The translations under genes were made by a program, and so were the position numbers. DNA of 46,139 nucleotides from positions 1-46,139 of the forward strand of contig JAEUQF010000363.1 in assembly GCA_016789745.1 (NCBI GenBank). Reading direction: 5' to 3'. Of this stretch, positions 1 to 8,588 are shown piece by piece. Below the pieces are notes generated by a model. The model did no database searches and had not been told where the DNA came from. It worked only from the letters and a program-made list of their open reading frames with translations. Source of the stretch: Bryobacterales bacterium (GTDB lineage Bacteria > Acidobacteriota > Terriglobia > Bryobacterales > Bryobacteraceae). The first letter of the stretch is position 1. Each line of letters begins with the position of its first letter.

Positions 1-2603
1 ACTTCGGCAACTTCGGCGGGCCCGACCCCGTCTCCCAACCGTCATTCGAATCGGTGGAAGAGTTCACGGCGAACATGAACTCCAATCGCGCCGAGTTTGG
101 CGGTATCGGCAATATCACCACTGTCACCAAGGCAGGCACCAACAACTACCACGGTGGCGTGTTCTGGTACGCGCGCAACAGCGCCTTCGACGCCCGCAAC
201 GCCTTCCAGGCCGCCAAGCCCTTCCAAAACATCCACAATTTCGGCGCCAGCCTCGGCGGGCCGGTGCGCAAGAACTCCACGTTCTTCTATCTCACCTACG
301 ATGAGACCCGCGGCTCCCGCGCCTATCTCTTCAACTCCAACGTCCCCACCCTCGCCCAGCGCGCCGGCGACTTCGGCACCACCGCCATCCGCAACCCCCT
401 GGCCAACAATCAGCCCTTCGAAGGCAACCGCATTCCGGCGTCCCTGTTGAGCTCCCAGGCGCGCCGCGCCCAGGACCTCTTCTACCCCCTGCCAAACTTC
501 GGCCCTCCCACGCTCACCGCTGGCAACTACCGCGCTACCTTCAACGGCCCCGAACAGCACCGTATCATGGAAGCCCGCGTCGACCAGAACTTCGCCCGCG
601 GCCAGAGCCTGTTCGTGCGCTACCAGCGTAAGGTGCACGAATACGACATCCCCGGAGCCCGCAGCCCCTTGCCGCCCTCCACCGCCGGCACGTCCACCAA
701 TTGGCGGAACGTTCACTTCGCTACCGTCGGCCACGTCGCGGCTCTCCGCCCCACCCTCTTCAACGAATTCCGTGCCGGCAACGTCGTGCTCAGTTCCAAG
801 TCCACCGCCGACGTCACCGGTCAGCCGCTCATGGAACAAATCGGGATCACCGGCCTGTCCTCTCGCGCAGGCGTTGCGGGTATTCCAAATCTGCTCGTCG
901 CCGGCTACAGCGATGTCACCCAGGTGCTGCTGAACCCCGTCAACGACGGCCACTTCCAGTTCTCCGACAACCTCACCTGGACCCGCGGCCGTCACACCGC
1001 GAAGTTCGGCTTCGAGTTCGTCCGCTGGTACAACAATCGCTACATGCCCGTCGAGCGCGCCGTCTTCGGCCAGTTCAACTTCAATGGCCGCTTCTCCGGC
1101 AATTCCTACGCCGACCTGCTGCTTGGCCTGCCCAACACCGTTACCCGTGTCGACCCCTACCCCGCCCAGTACGGCCGCTGGAACAACATCTCCTGGTATG
1201 CCCAGGACGACTTTAAAGTCAGCACCCGGCTGACTCTTTCCTACGGGTTGCGCTACGAATTCAACGGCCCCATCACGATGCGCGACGACAACTTCTACTC
1301 CTTCAATCCGGCTACGGGCGCGGTGATCGTGCCGTCGGCGGCTTCCCAGCGCTCGTTCAGCCCTGCCTTCCCGCGCACCGTTCCGGTGGTTCTCGGCGAC
1401 TCGCTCGGCCTTGGCCGGACGCTGCGCAACGCCGATAAGAACAACTTCGCGCCACGCTTTGGCTTCAGCTACCAGCCCGGCCAGAACTCGCGTACGGTGA
1501 TTCGCGGCGGCTGGGGTATCTACTACGCCCCCTACTCGGCGGCTATCACCGGATCGCTCGCCGCAGGCCCCTATTCGCTATCCGCCACGTCCACCAACGC
1601 CGTCAACAACAGCGTCCCGGTGTTCACGTTCGCGGCCCCCTTCCAGTCGTCCTCCACCCCCGGTACCCTGAACCTGAACGGCGTTACCCCCAATCTGCTG
1701 AACAACTACGTTATGCAGTACAACCTGTCGGTGGAACGCGAGGTGCTCCGCGACTTCGGTGTTCGCGCCAGCTACATCGCCTCCCGCGGCGTCAATCTGC
1801 CTTACCAGCGCAATATCAACCAGCCGCCTGCCGGCACCGGCCCGGCCCGCCGTCCTTTCCCAGCCTTCAACAACCTGATCTACGCCGACAACGGCGCCTA
1901 CAGTTCCTACAGCGGCCTGCAGGTGCAGGCCAACAAACGCTTCGCCCAGGGTCTGCAGATCACTTCCGCCTGGACGTGGGCCAAGCAGATCTCCGAAGTG
2001 GACGACACCGGCAATGCCGACCTCAACACCGCCATCGAAGACGCCTACAACCGTCGCCGGGACCGTGCCGATGTCTACGCCGTTCCGCGCCACCAGTGGA
2101 TGAACCAGGCTCTCTACGAGCTGCCCTTCGCTCGTAACAACAAGCTGCTGGGCGGCTGGCAGATCAACTTTCTGCTGAACCTCCAGACCGGCAACTTCCT
2201 CAATCCGCAGTTCGCCGGGCCTGACCCGTCGAACACCTTCAACTTCGGCGGGCGTCCTGACGTCACCGGCACCGTCAATTATCCGAAAACACTCGCCACC
2301 TGGTATGACCGCACGGCCTTCGCCATCCCGCCCGCCGGCCGTTTCGGCAACGCCGGGCGCAATATCGTGGTCGGCCCCGGCTACGTACTGGCCAACTTTG
2401 GTCTGGCCAAGAATATCCGTTTCGAACGGCTGGGGAACATCCAGGTAGCCGCCAGCTTCCAGAACGTTCTCAACCACGTGAACTACGGCCAGCCGAACAT
2501 GACGGTCACCGCGGCTCAGGGTGGCGCCATCACCTCGGCCCACATCTTCCCCGCTGCCGGCAGCCCGCGTACAGGCCAGTTGAGCCTCCGCTGGAGCTTC
2601 TAA
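1..2603 (+). CDS. Oar-like TonB-dependent receptor, 3' part (5' end outside window)
   Basis: The reading frame is open from the first base, so the N-terminus lies upstream; the GTG at 54 is not the real start. The first residues (NFGGPDP, then SFESVEEF and NRAEFGG) match the plug domain of acidobacterial Oar-like receptors, which normally follows a carboxypeptidase-regulatory-like domain. The rest is an outer-membrane barrel rich in aromatic beta-strand motifs (GLRYEF, NFAPRFGFSY, WNNISWYAQDDF) and ends in the typical barrel terminus LSLRWSF. Family role: TonB-driven uptake of large substrates, or a surface protein; the substrate cannot be told from sequence. The TAA stop shares its last base with the ATG of the M20 peptidase (TAATG), so the two are probably translationally coupled. 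Confidence 0.9.
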   Translation, partial: FGNFGGPDPVSQPSFESVEEFTANMNSNRAEFGGIGNITTVTKAGTNNYHGGVFWYARNSAFDARNAFQAAKPFQNIHNFGASLGGPVRKNSTFFYLTYDETRGSRAYLFNSNVPTLAQRAGDFGTTAIRNPLANNQPFEGNRIPASLLSSQARRAQDLFYPLPNFGPPTLTAGNYRATFNGPEQHRIMEARVDQNFARGQSLFVRYQRKVHEYDIPGARSPLPPSTAGTSTNWRNVHFATVGHVAALRPTLFNEFRAGNVVLSSKSTADVTGQPLMEQIGITGLSSRAGVAGIPNLLVAGYSDVTQVLLNPVNDGHFQFSDNLTWTRGRHTAKFGFEFVRWYNNRYMPVERAVFGQFNFNGRFSGNSYADLLLGLPNTVTRVDPYPAQYGRWNNISWYAQDDFKVSTRLTLSYGLRYEFNGPITMRDDNFYSFNPATGAVIVPSAASQRSFSPAFPRTVPVVLGDSLGLGRTLRNADKNNFAPRFGFSYQPGQNSRTVIRGGWGIYYAPYSAAITGSLAAGPYSLSATSTNAVNNSVPVFTFAAPFQSSSTPGTLNLNGVTPNLLNNYVMQYNLSVEREVLRDFGVRASYIASRGVNLPYQRNINQPPAGTGPARRPFPAFNNLIYADNGAYSSYSGLQVQANKRFAQGLQITSAWTWAKQISEVDDTGNADLNTAIEDAYNRRRDRADVYAVPRHQWMNQALYELPFARNNKLLGGWQINFLLNLQTGNFLNPQFAGPDPSNTFNFGGRPDVTGTVNYPKTLATWYDRTAFAIPPAGRFGNAGRNIVVGPGYVLANFGLAKNIRFERLGNIQVAASFQNVLNHVNYGQPNMTVTAAQGGAITSAHIFPAAGSPRTGQLSLRWSF

Positions 2604-3952
2604 TGGACAACGCCGCGCTACTCGAGACCCTCAAGGATTTCCTCCGGATCCCCAGCATCAGCACGCTGCCGGAGCATCAGCCCGACATCCGCCGCTGTGC
2701 CGAGTTCACCGCCGGCCTGCTGCGTGGCGCCGGTCTGGAGAACGTCGGCCTCATCGAAGGCCAGGGCAACCCGCTGGTCTACGGCGACTGGCTGCAGGTG
2801 CCCGGCAAACCGACGCTGCTGTTCTACGGCCACTACGATGTCCAGCCGCCCGATCCCCTGGCCGAGTGGCTCTCGCCTCCCTTTGAACCGGAAGTGCGCG
2901 GCGACAACATCTACGCCCGCGGTGCGGCTGATGACAAGGGCCTCACGCTCATCCTGATCGAAGCCGTCGCGCAGTTGATGGCCCGCGACGGACGCCTTCC
3001 TGTGAACGTCCGTTTCCTAATCGAAGGCGAGGAGGAGTCCGGCGGCGAACACATCGAACACTTTGTCGCCACCCATCCCGAAGCGCTCTCCGCCGATGCC
3101 GCCGTCATCTGCGACACCGAGATGTTCGCCCCCGAACTACCCACCATCTGTACAGGGCTGCGCGGCATCCTCTATGGTGAGTTAGTCGTCCGCACGGCCC
3201 GCCAGGATCTGCACTCCGGCGTCTATGGCGGTGCCGTTCCTAACGCTCTCATGGCGGTTGCCGAAATCATCACAGCCCTCAAGGACCGCGACGGCCGCAT
3301 CCGCATCCCCGGCTTCTCAGACCGCGTGCGGCGGCCCACGGCTGAGGAACTCGCGGCTTGGCAAACCCTCCCCTTCGATGAGGAAAAATACCGGGCCGAG
3401 GAGGCTGGCGTATCCGAGTTGACTGGGGAACCAGAAACGCCGCTGTTCGAGCGGATCTGGGCGCGGCCAACGCTGGAGGTGCATGGCATTCGCGGCGGAT
3501 TCACGGGAGAGGGCGCTAAGACCGTCATTCCCGCCCTGGCCGTGGCGAAGCTTAGCGCCCGTCTTGTTCCCGACCAGCAGCCCGAGGAGGCAGTCGACCA
3601 GATCCGGGCTGCTATCCAGGCGGCTTGCCCGCGCGGCGCCTCGGCCGAGTTCCGGCTCATTCATGGCGCGCCGGCGTCGGTAGTGGACACCAGCAGCCCC
3701 TACATCCGCGCCGCGGCGGAGGCGATGACAGAGGTCTTCGGTAATCCTACCGTGTATGTACGCAGTGGCGGCTCGATTCCGATTGTGGGCGTATTTCAAA
3801 AACATCTCCGTACTCCTAGCGTCATGATGGGTTTCGGGCTGCCCGACGACAACCTCCACGCACCGAACGAGAAGCTCTTCCTGCCGAATTTCTATCGCGG
3901 CATCGATGCGGTGCGGCGTTATCTCGAACGGCTGGGCGCCCCCACGTCGTGA
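2603..3952 (+). CDS. M20 family dipeptidase / metallopeptidase
   Basis: 449 aa, the usual length for M20 dipeptidases of the CNDP/DapE-like group. Visible features are the metal and catalytic motif GHYDVQPPD (His77, Asp79), the bridging-Asp motif ARGAADDKG (Asp110-111), the catalytic EGEEESGG (Glu143-145) and a central dimerisation lid (about 190-320). The family uses two Zn or Mn ions to hydrolyse dipeptides or N-acyl amino acids. There is no signal peptide, so it is probably cytoplasmic. It starts in the stop codon of the TonB receptor and its TGA overlaps the GTG of the next gene. This suggests import of peptide material through the receptor followed by hydrolysis; that link is inference. 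Confidence 0.92.
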   Translation: MDNAALLETLKDFLRIPSISTLPEHQPDIRRCAEFTAGLLRGAGLENVGLIEGQGNPLVYGDWLQVPGKPTLLFYGHYDVQPPDPLAEWLSPPFEPEVRGDNIYARGAADDKGLTLILIEAVAQLMARDGRLPVNVRFLIEGEEESGGEHIEHFVATHPEALSADAAVICDTEMFAPELPTICTGLRGILYGELVVRTARQDLHSGVYGGAVPNALMAVAEIITALKDRDGRIRIPGFSDRVRRPTAEELAAWQTLPFDEEKYRAEEAGVSELTGEPETPLFERIWARPTLEVHGIRGGFTGEGAKTVIPALAVAKLSARLVPDQQPEEAVDQIRAAIQAACPRGASAEFRLIHGAPASVVDTSSPYIRAAAEAMTEVFGNPTVYVRSGGSIPIVGVFQKHLRTPSVMMGFGLPDDNLHAPNEKLFLPNFYRGIDAVRRYLERLGAPTS

Positions 3953-4770
3953 TTGCCCTACGATTCGCGGTCCCGTTTGCGGCGCTCCTTCTGGCGCCGG
4001 TCGGGCTTTGGGTGGCGGGCGTAGCGCTCCGCACGATTGCGATGGTTCTGGCCGCTGCCATCATCCTGACAGCATCGCTGGCTCTGGAGCCCGGCAACGC
4101 AGCGGTTGCCGCTGTCATTCCCTTCGCCGCTGCCTCGGCCTGGGCCGCCTGGCACAATCCCCCCCTGCGGCTTCCCTGCCTCTATCTGGCCGCGGGCAGC
4201 GTCGCCCTTGCTTTATCGCGCGGCGACCTGGAGATCCCTTTCTTCCCTCCGGCCTTCCTGCTACTCACCGCGATTCACTTCTACTACGCCGGATTCGCCG
4301 CCAGCATCTTCACGGCGCGCACAGCCACCGCGCTCGGAGAGCAGGCTGCCACGCCCTGGTTCGGTATCCCGCGTCTTATGGTCATGGGCGCGCCGCTGGC
4401 GCTGGTTCCCGCCACCGTTGCCTCCCGCTATCTGGAAGCCGCGGTAGTGTTCGTCCAGACCCTGGCCATCACCGCCATTGCCGGCTTCGCCCTCCTGGCC
4501 ACCACCGGCTCGCGCCGCCCCTTGCGATCCCTGTCCCTTTCGATTGCCGCCGCTTGTGCCGTTATCGGTATGGCGGCTTCGGCCATCTTCGCCGCCAGCC
4601 GCTTCGGCAACCTCTACTGGCTGCCTGTGCCCGAACTCGGCGCACTGCATGCCGTCGCCATGGGCGTTGGCTTCAGCCTCATCGGGCTACTGGCCTGGCT
4701 GGAACCCGTTCCGGCCCCGGCTCAACTGGACCACACCAGGTCCGGCGCCTCATCCCGCGTGCCGTCCTGA
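3949..4770 (+). CDS. YndJ-like multi-pass membrane protein
   Basis: 273 aa, almost entirely hydrophobic, about eight predicted membrane segments. The segment TAIHFYYAGFAASIF and the terminal LHAVAMGVGFSLIGLLAW resemble the conserved HFHYAGF and HG..NALGF..G..GW motifs of the YndJ family, whose biochemical role is unknown. The GTG start overlaps the stop of the M20 peptidase by four bases (GTGA), so it closes an operon of receptor, peptidase and membrane protein. The last 49 bases overlap the 3' end of the convergent DksA-like gene. Confidence 0.65.
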   Translation: MIALRFAVPFAALLLAPVGLWVAGVALRTIAMVLAAAIILTASLALEPGNAAVAAVIPFAAASAWAAWHNPPLRLPCLYLAAGSVALALSRGDLEIPFFPPAFLLLTAIHFYYAGFAASIFTARTATALGEQAATPWFGIPRLMVMGAPLALVPATVASRYLEAAVVFVQTLAITAIAGFALLATTGSRRPLRSLSLSIAAACAVIGMAASAIFAASRFGNLYWLPVPELGALHAVAMGVGFSLIGLLAWLEPVPAPAQLDHTRSGASSRVPS

Positions 4771-5111
4771 TCGCGTTTGGCCAGCTTTTCCTGGCACCGC
4801 ACACAGTACTTGGCCCACGGCAGCGCCTTCAACCGCTTCGGCGAAATCGGCTCCTCGCACCGCAGACAGGTGCCGTAGTCACCCGCCTGCAACCGGTCCA
4901 GCGCTTCATCGATCAGCCGCAGCGTATCCCACTCAATCTTATTCAGCCGCATGTTCAGGAATTCCTCATGCGACATCTGCGCCTGGTCTTCGTCACTGGC
5001 CCGGACCGCCTGCGCCAACTCGTTCACCTGCAAACCGAGCCCCGTCAGCACATCCTTGCGCTTGTCCAGCAAAGCCTCGTGATACAGAGAGCCACCATTG
5101 TTGCCGTGCAT
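4722..5111 (-). CDS. DksA/TraR-type C4 zinc-finger protein
   Basis: 129 aa. The N-terminal half is helical and probably coiled-coil (HEALLDKRKDVLTGLG onward); the C-terminal half carries the zinc finger C-L-R-C ... C-V-R-C typical of DksA/TraR proteins (YGTCLRCEEPI and YCVRCQEKLAK). Family members enter the RNA polymerase secondary channel and modulate promoters, often with ppGpp; several short members have other or unknown roles. The ATG at 5111 was chosen because AAAGGAGAT lies about 10 bases upstream. The frame stays open much further upstream, but only as an antisense shadow of the FMN enzyme gene. The acidic DxxDxA of true DksA is not clearly present in the coiled-coil tip, so this is a family-level call. 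Confidence 0.85.
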   Translation of the reverse strand: MHGNNGGSLYHEALLDKRKDVLTGLGLQVNELAQAVRASDEDQAQMSHEEFLNMRLNKIEWDTLRLIDEALDRLQAGDYGTCLRCEEPISPKRLKALPWAKYCVRCQEKLAKRDQDGTRDEAPDLVWSS

Positions 5112-5152
5112 GATGCAAGATCTCCTTTCGATAAGCACCGGGGCCGGGTGCG

Positions 5153-5184
5153 GTTGGAGAGAAGCCGAACGGAAAACTCTCAAC
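5153..5184 (-). promoter_or_regulatory. Inverted repeat in the leader of the DksA-like gene
   Basis: On the minus strand GTTGAGAG is followed after 15 bases by CTCTCCAAC, an eight-pair stem with one bulge, about 40 bases upstream of the DksA-like start. It lies in the 201-base divergent spacer (5112-5312) shared with the FMN enzyme gene. It could be an RNA stem-loop in the leader or an operator. No supporting evidence beyond symmetry. Confidence 0.25.
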
Positions 5185-5312
5185 TGCTCCCATTGATCGG
5201 AAGGAGGGCGGAGCGTCTTTATGCAAGGGTGGGGAGGATTGTTCCGTAAAACAACCGCCACCGATCGCTCCGAAGCCGCTCCCCGAAACTCGGTATATGA
5301 TGGGTGGGTCTT

Positions 5313-6452
5313 ATGAACCGCCGCTACGCGTTTCGATGCCTCATGGGAATGGTTTCCTCCTCCCCCCTGCTTGCCATGCAGAATGGCGACGACGATGTCC
5401 TGGGCCCCGTCAATGTCCATGAATTTGAAGAAGTTGCCAAGAAGAAGCTGCATAAGCTGGCCTACGACTTCATCGCCGGCGGCGTCGAAGACGAAATGAC
5501 CCTCGAAGCCAATCGCGCAGCCTACAAGCACTGGTATCTCGTGCCCCGCGTCATGACCGATGTCAGCACCGTCGACCTGTCCACCGAAGTCTTCGGCATC
5601 AAACTGCCAGCCCCTATCCTTGTTGCCCCGACCGGCGGCAAGAACCTGGTGCTCCCGAACGCCGAAAATATCGTCGCCCGCGCCTGCGCCAAGACCAAAA
5701 CCCTCTTCTGCACCGGCGCCGGGGCCGAGCGCGCCGTCGAGGATTTCGATAACGTGCATTGGTGGAGCAACACTACCGGCCAGGCCACCAAGACCGCCGC
5801 CGTCAGCTACGCCAAGCGCATTGAGGACCGCGGCGGCAAGGCCATCACAGTGACCGTCGACAACCAGTACCAGTCCAATCGCGACCGCAACAACCGGAAC
5901 CGCTTCGACTACGGCTACATGGGCACCGGCGTTCCCAAGGCAGGCGTCAACCAGCCGCCGCGCAACCCGGCCCGGGCCGCCATGTGGCAGCCGCACACAC
6001 CGAACCTCACCTGGGATTACATCGATTGGGTGCGCGGCGCCGTGAACCTGCCCGTGATCCTGAAAGGTGTCCTGGCCCCGGAAGACGCCGAACTCGCGGT
6101 ATCGCGCGGCGCCAGCGGCATCGTCGTCTCCAACCACGGCGGCCGCCAACTCGACGGCGTCATCGCCACCATCGACGCGCTGCCCGACGTGATCCAGGCC
6201 ACCGGCGGCAAAATTCCCGTGCTCATGGACGGCGGCATCCGGCGCGGCACCGACATCCTCAAGGCCCTTGGCCTGGGCGCAAAGGCCGTCCTGGTCGGCC
6301 GCGCGCCGCTCTGGGGCCTCGGCGCCTTCGGCCAGCCCGGCGTCGAGCGCGTGCTCGAACTGCTGGCCGCCGAACTGAAACTCGCGATGGCCCTGGCAGG
6401 CAAGGCGAACCTCGCCCAAATCGACCGCAAGCTGGTGAGGCGTATCGGATGA
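5313..6452 (+). CDS. FMN-dependent alpha-hydroxy-acid dehydrogenase/oxidase family protein, possibly exported
   Basis: 379 aa from the ATG at 5313 (MNRRYAFRCLMG); a GTG at 5304 would add three residues. TIM-barrel flavoprotein of the lactate/glycolate oxidase family. Visible are the N-terminal YDFIAGGVEDE, the FMN Lys in VILKGV, the catalytic His275-Arg278 in SNHGGRQLDG, and the FMN phosphate motif DGGIRRGTD. The family oxidises L-2-hydroxy acids to 2-oxo acids. The segment that usually reads WFQLY, carrying an active-site Tyr, is WWSNT here, so the substrate or electron acceptor may be unusual. The N-terminus has an Arg pair and a short hydrophobic stretch, a weak Tat-like signal. Its stop overlaps the next gene by ATGA; that gene encodes a multihaem cytochrome, suggesting electrons go to haem rather than to oxygen (inference). 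Confidence 0.85.
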   Translation: MNRRYAFRCLMGMVSSSPLLAMQNGDDDVLGPVNVHEFEEVAKKKLHKLAYDFIAGGVEDEMTLEANRAAYKHWYLVPRVMTDVSTVDLSTEVFGIKLPAPILVAPTGGKNLVLPNAENIVARACAKTKTLFCTGAGAERAVEDFDNVHWWSNTTGQATKTAAVSYAKRIEDRGGKAITVTVDNQYQSNRDRNNRNRFDYGYMGTGVPKAGVNQPPRNPARAAMWQPHTPNLTWDYIDWVRGAVNLPVILKGVLAPEDAELAVSRGASGIVVSNHGGRQLDGVIATIDALPDVIQATGGKIPVLMDGGIRRGTDILKALGLGAKAVLVGRAPLWGLGAFGQPGVERVLELLAAELKLAMALAGKANLAQIDRKLVRRIG

Positions 6453-6940
6453 TTCCGCTGTTGTTGCTAGCGGCGTTGCTGCCGGCCCCGGCGCAGGAAG
6501 TGGGCAAACTCTGCGTCTCCTGTCACACCGAACACGTCGATGATCTGAAGTCGCACAAGCACGCCGCCAAGAACATCAGTTGCGAAGTCTGCCATGGAGA
6601 GAGCAAGCCCCATCGCAACGCCGTCGGCGCTACCTCTCCCGATCGCGTCGCCGGCCCCGACGAAGTCCCTGCGCTCTGCGGCACCTGCCACACCGCGCAG
6701 CTCAAAGCCTATTCCGAAAGCAAGCACGGCAAACTGGTGCTGGCGCAAAGCAAAACCCGTGCCGCCCAGTGCAGCACCTGCCATGGCGCGCACGCCCCAC
6801 GGACCGCTGTCTCCATGAAGCGCCAGTGCGATCGCTGCCACGCGGAGCTACCGGCCGCCTGTAAGCAGCCGGTCAGCGTCGCGGCAGGCAAGCAGGCCTG
6901 CGCCACCTGCCACGATCCGCACACGCTGGCGAAACGCTAG
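6449..6940 (+). CDS. Periplasmic hexahaem c-type cytochrome
   Basis: 163 aa with a short signal peptide (MIPLLLLAALLPAPAQ). Six CxxCH haem-binding motifs lie at residues 22-26, 45-49, 77-81, 108-112, 127-131 and 151-155, with extra His residues available as distal ligands, as in cytochrome c3/c7 or NapC/NrfH-like multihaem proteins. It should be a periplasmic electron carrier. It starts inside the stop codon of the FMN enzyme gene (ATGA), so the two are probably co-translated and may form a dehydrogenase-cytochrome pair. It ends in a 4-base convergent overlap with pgm. No membrane anchor is seen after the signal peptide. Confidence 0.9.
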   Translation: MIPLLLLAALLPAPAQEVGKLCVSCHTEHVDDLKSHKHAAKNISCEVCHGESKPHRNAVGATSPDRVAGPDEVPALCGTCHTAQLKAYSESKHGKLVLAQSKTRAAQCSTCHGAHAPRTAVSMKRQCDRCHAELPAACKQPVSVAAGKQACATCHDPHTLAKR

Positions 6941-8583
6941 CGCAAAGCCGCGCTTACAATCTCCCGAGCCTCGCTTACAATCGTCGCCAAATGGGCTTCA
7001 CTCCGGAAGCTCTCCGCGTACAGCTTGTAGATGTTCTCCGTACCCGACGGCCGCGCCGCAAACCACCCACCCGCCGACACCACCTTCAACCCGCCAATCG
7101 ACGCGTTGTTCCCGGGCGCCTTCGTCAGTTTCGCCGTAATCGCATCGCCCGCCAGCGTCGACGCCGTTACCCCGTCCGGCTGCAGATTCTTAAACCGCGC
7201 CTTCTCTTCGGGCGACGTCGGCGTATCGATCCGCGTGTAGTACGGCATGCCGAACTCCTCGGCTAACTCCGCGAAGTGCTGCCCCGGATCCTTACCCGTC
7301 ACCGCCGTCATCTCCGCCGCCAGCAACCCCAGCAGTAGACCGTCCTTATCCGTGCTCCACGCCGTACCGTTCAGGCGCAGGAAACTCGCTCCGGCGCTCT
7401 CCTCGCCGCCAAAACAGCACGACCCGTCAAACAGCCCTGGCGCGAACCACTTGAAGCCCACCGGCACTTCCGACAACCGCCGTCCCAGCTTCGCCACCAC
7501 GCGGTCAATCATGCTGCTGCTCACCAGCGTCTTGCCCACCACCGAATCGCTGCGCCAGCCCGGCCGGTGCGTCAACAGGTAGCGGATGGCCACCGCCAGG
7601 TAGTGATTCGGATTCATCAGCCCCGCCGACGGCGTCACAATCCCATGGCGGTCGGCATCCGGGTCATTGGCGAACGCGATCTGGAACTTATCCTTCAGCC
7701 CAACCAGGCTGGCCATCGCGTACGGGCTGGAGCAGTCCATCCGGATCACGCCGTCGTGATCCAGCGTCATAAACCCGAACGTCGCGTCCAGATTCGGGTT
7801 CACCACCGTCAGGTCCAACCCGTACTTCTCGGCCACCGGTACCCAGTAGGGCAGGGAAGAGCCGCCCAGCGGATCGACGCCGATCTTCAACCCCGCCTCG
7901 CGAATCGCGTCCATGTTCAACACGTTCCGCAAATCGTCCACGTAGGGCGAAATGAGATCGGCTTCGTGGGTCGTCGCGGCCCGTAGCGCTTCGTTATAGC
8001 TCCGCCGCTTCACACCCCGGTTGCCATCCCGCAGTAACTCATTCGCGCGATCCTGCACCCAACCGGTGATGTCCGTATCGGCCGGGCCGCCATTCGGCGG
8101 GTTGTACTTAAAGCCGCCATCGGCCGGCGGATTGTGCGACGGCGTAATCACAATGCCGTCGGCCAGGCCCGCCGCATTTCGCGCATTGTGCGTCAGAATG
8201 GCGTGCGAAATCGCGGGCGTCGGCGTCACGCCGTTGCCACGCGCCAGCACTGTCTCCACGCCATTTGCCGCCAGCACCTCCAGCGCAGTCCGCTGCGCCG
8301 CATCGGACACGCCGTGGCTATCCTTGCCCATGAACAGCGGTCCGTGCGGACCGTTCGCCTTCCGGTAGTCGCAGATGGCCTGCGTCGTCGCCAGAATATG
8401 CGCCTCGGTAAACGTGTTCTTAAACGGCGTACCGCGATGGCCGCTGGTGCCAAAACTCACCAGTTGGTTCGCGTCGCTTAGGTCGGGCTTGCCTTCTAGG
8501 TACTCGCGCTCCAGGCGCGCCAGGTCGATCTTCATCGACGGCGGGGCAGGCTGCCCAGCCAGAGGATTCTTCGCTGTTGCCAT
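6937..8583 (-). CDS. pgm: Phosphoglucomutase (alpha-D-glucose-phosphate-specific)
   Basis: 548 aa, the full length of the bacterial Pgm family. It contains SFGTSGHRG near the N-terminus, the phosphoserine motif GIVITPSHNPP (Ser149), the Mg-binding NDPDADRHG, and the phosphate-binding C-terminal RPSGTEN. It interconverts glucose 1-phosphate and glucose 6-phosphate, linking glycogen and sugar-nucleotide metabolism with glycolysis. It lies five bases downstream of the aldo/keto reductase gene on the same strand, so the two are probably co-transcribed. Confidence 0.95.
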   Translation of the reverse strand: MATAKNPLAGQPAPPSMKIDLARLEREYLEGKPDLSDANQLVSFGTSGHRGTPFKNTFTEAHILATTQAICDYRKANGPHGPLFMGKDSHGVSDAAQRTALEVLAANGVETVLARGNGVTPTPAISHAILTHNARNAAGLADGIVITPSHNPPADGGFKYNPPNGGPADTDITGWVQDRANELLRDGNRGVKRRSYNEALRAATTHEADLISPYVDDLRNVLNMDAIREAGLKIGVDPLGGSSLPYWVPVAEKYGLDLTVVNPNLDATFGFMTLDHDGVIRMDCSSPYAMASLVGLKDKFQIAFANDPDADRHGIVTPSAGLMNPNHYLAVAIRYLLTHRPGWRSDSVVGKTLVSSSMIDRVVAKLGRRLSEVPVGFKWFAPGLFDGSCCFGGEESAGASFLRLNGTAWSTDKDGLLLGLLAAEMTAVTGKDPGQHFAELAEEFGMPYYTRIDTPTSPEEKARFKNLQPDGVTASTLAGDAITAKLTKAPGNNASIGGLKVVSAGGWFAARPSGTENIYKLYAESFRSEAHLATIVSEAREIVSAALR

Positions 8584-8588
8584 AAACT

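Noticed and set aside
5225..5270. TTGTTCCGTAAAACAA symmetric element as a terminator or operator
   Set aside because: The stem is only five pairs, with no T run and no second copy nearby.
5112..6419. Long upstream extension of the DksA-like frame (total 565 codons)
   Set aside because: It runs antisense to the FMN enzyme gene and has no family resemblance; the Shine-Dalgarno before 5111 sets the start.
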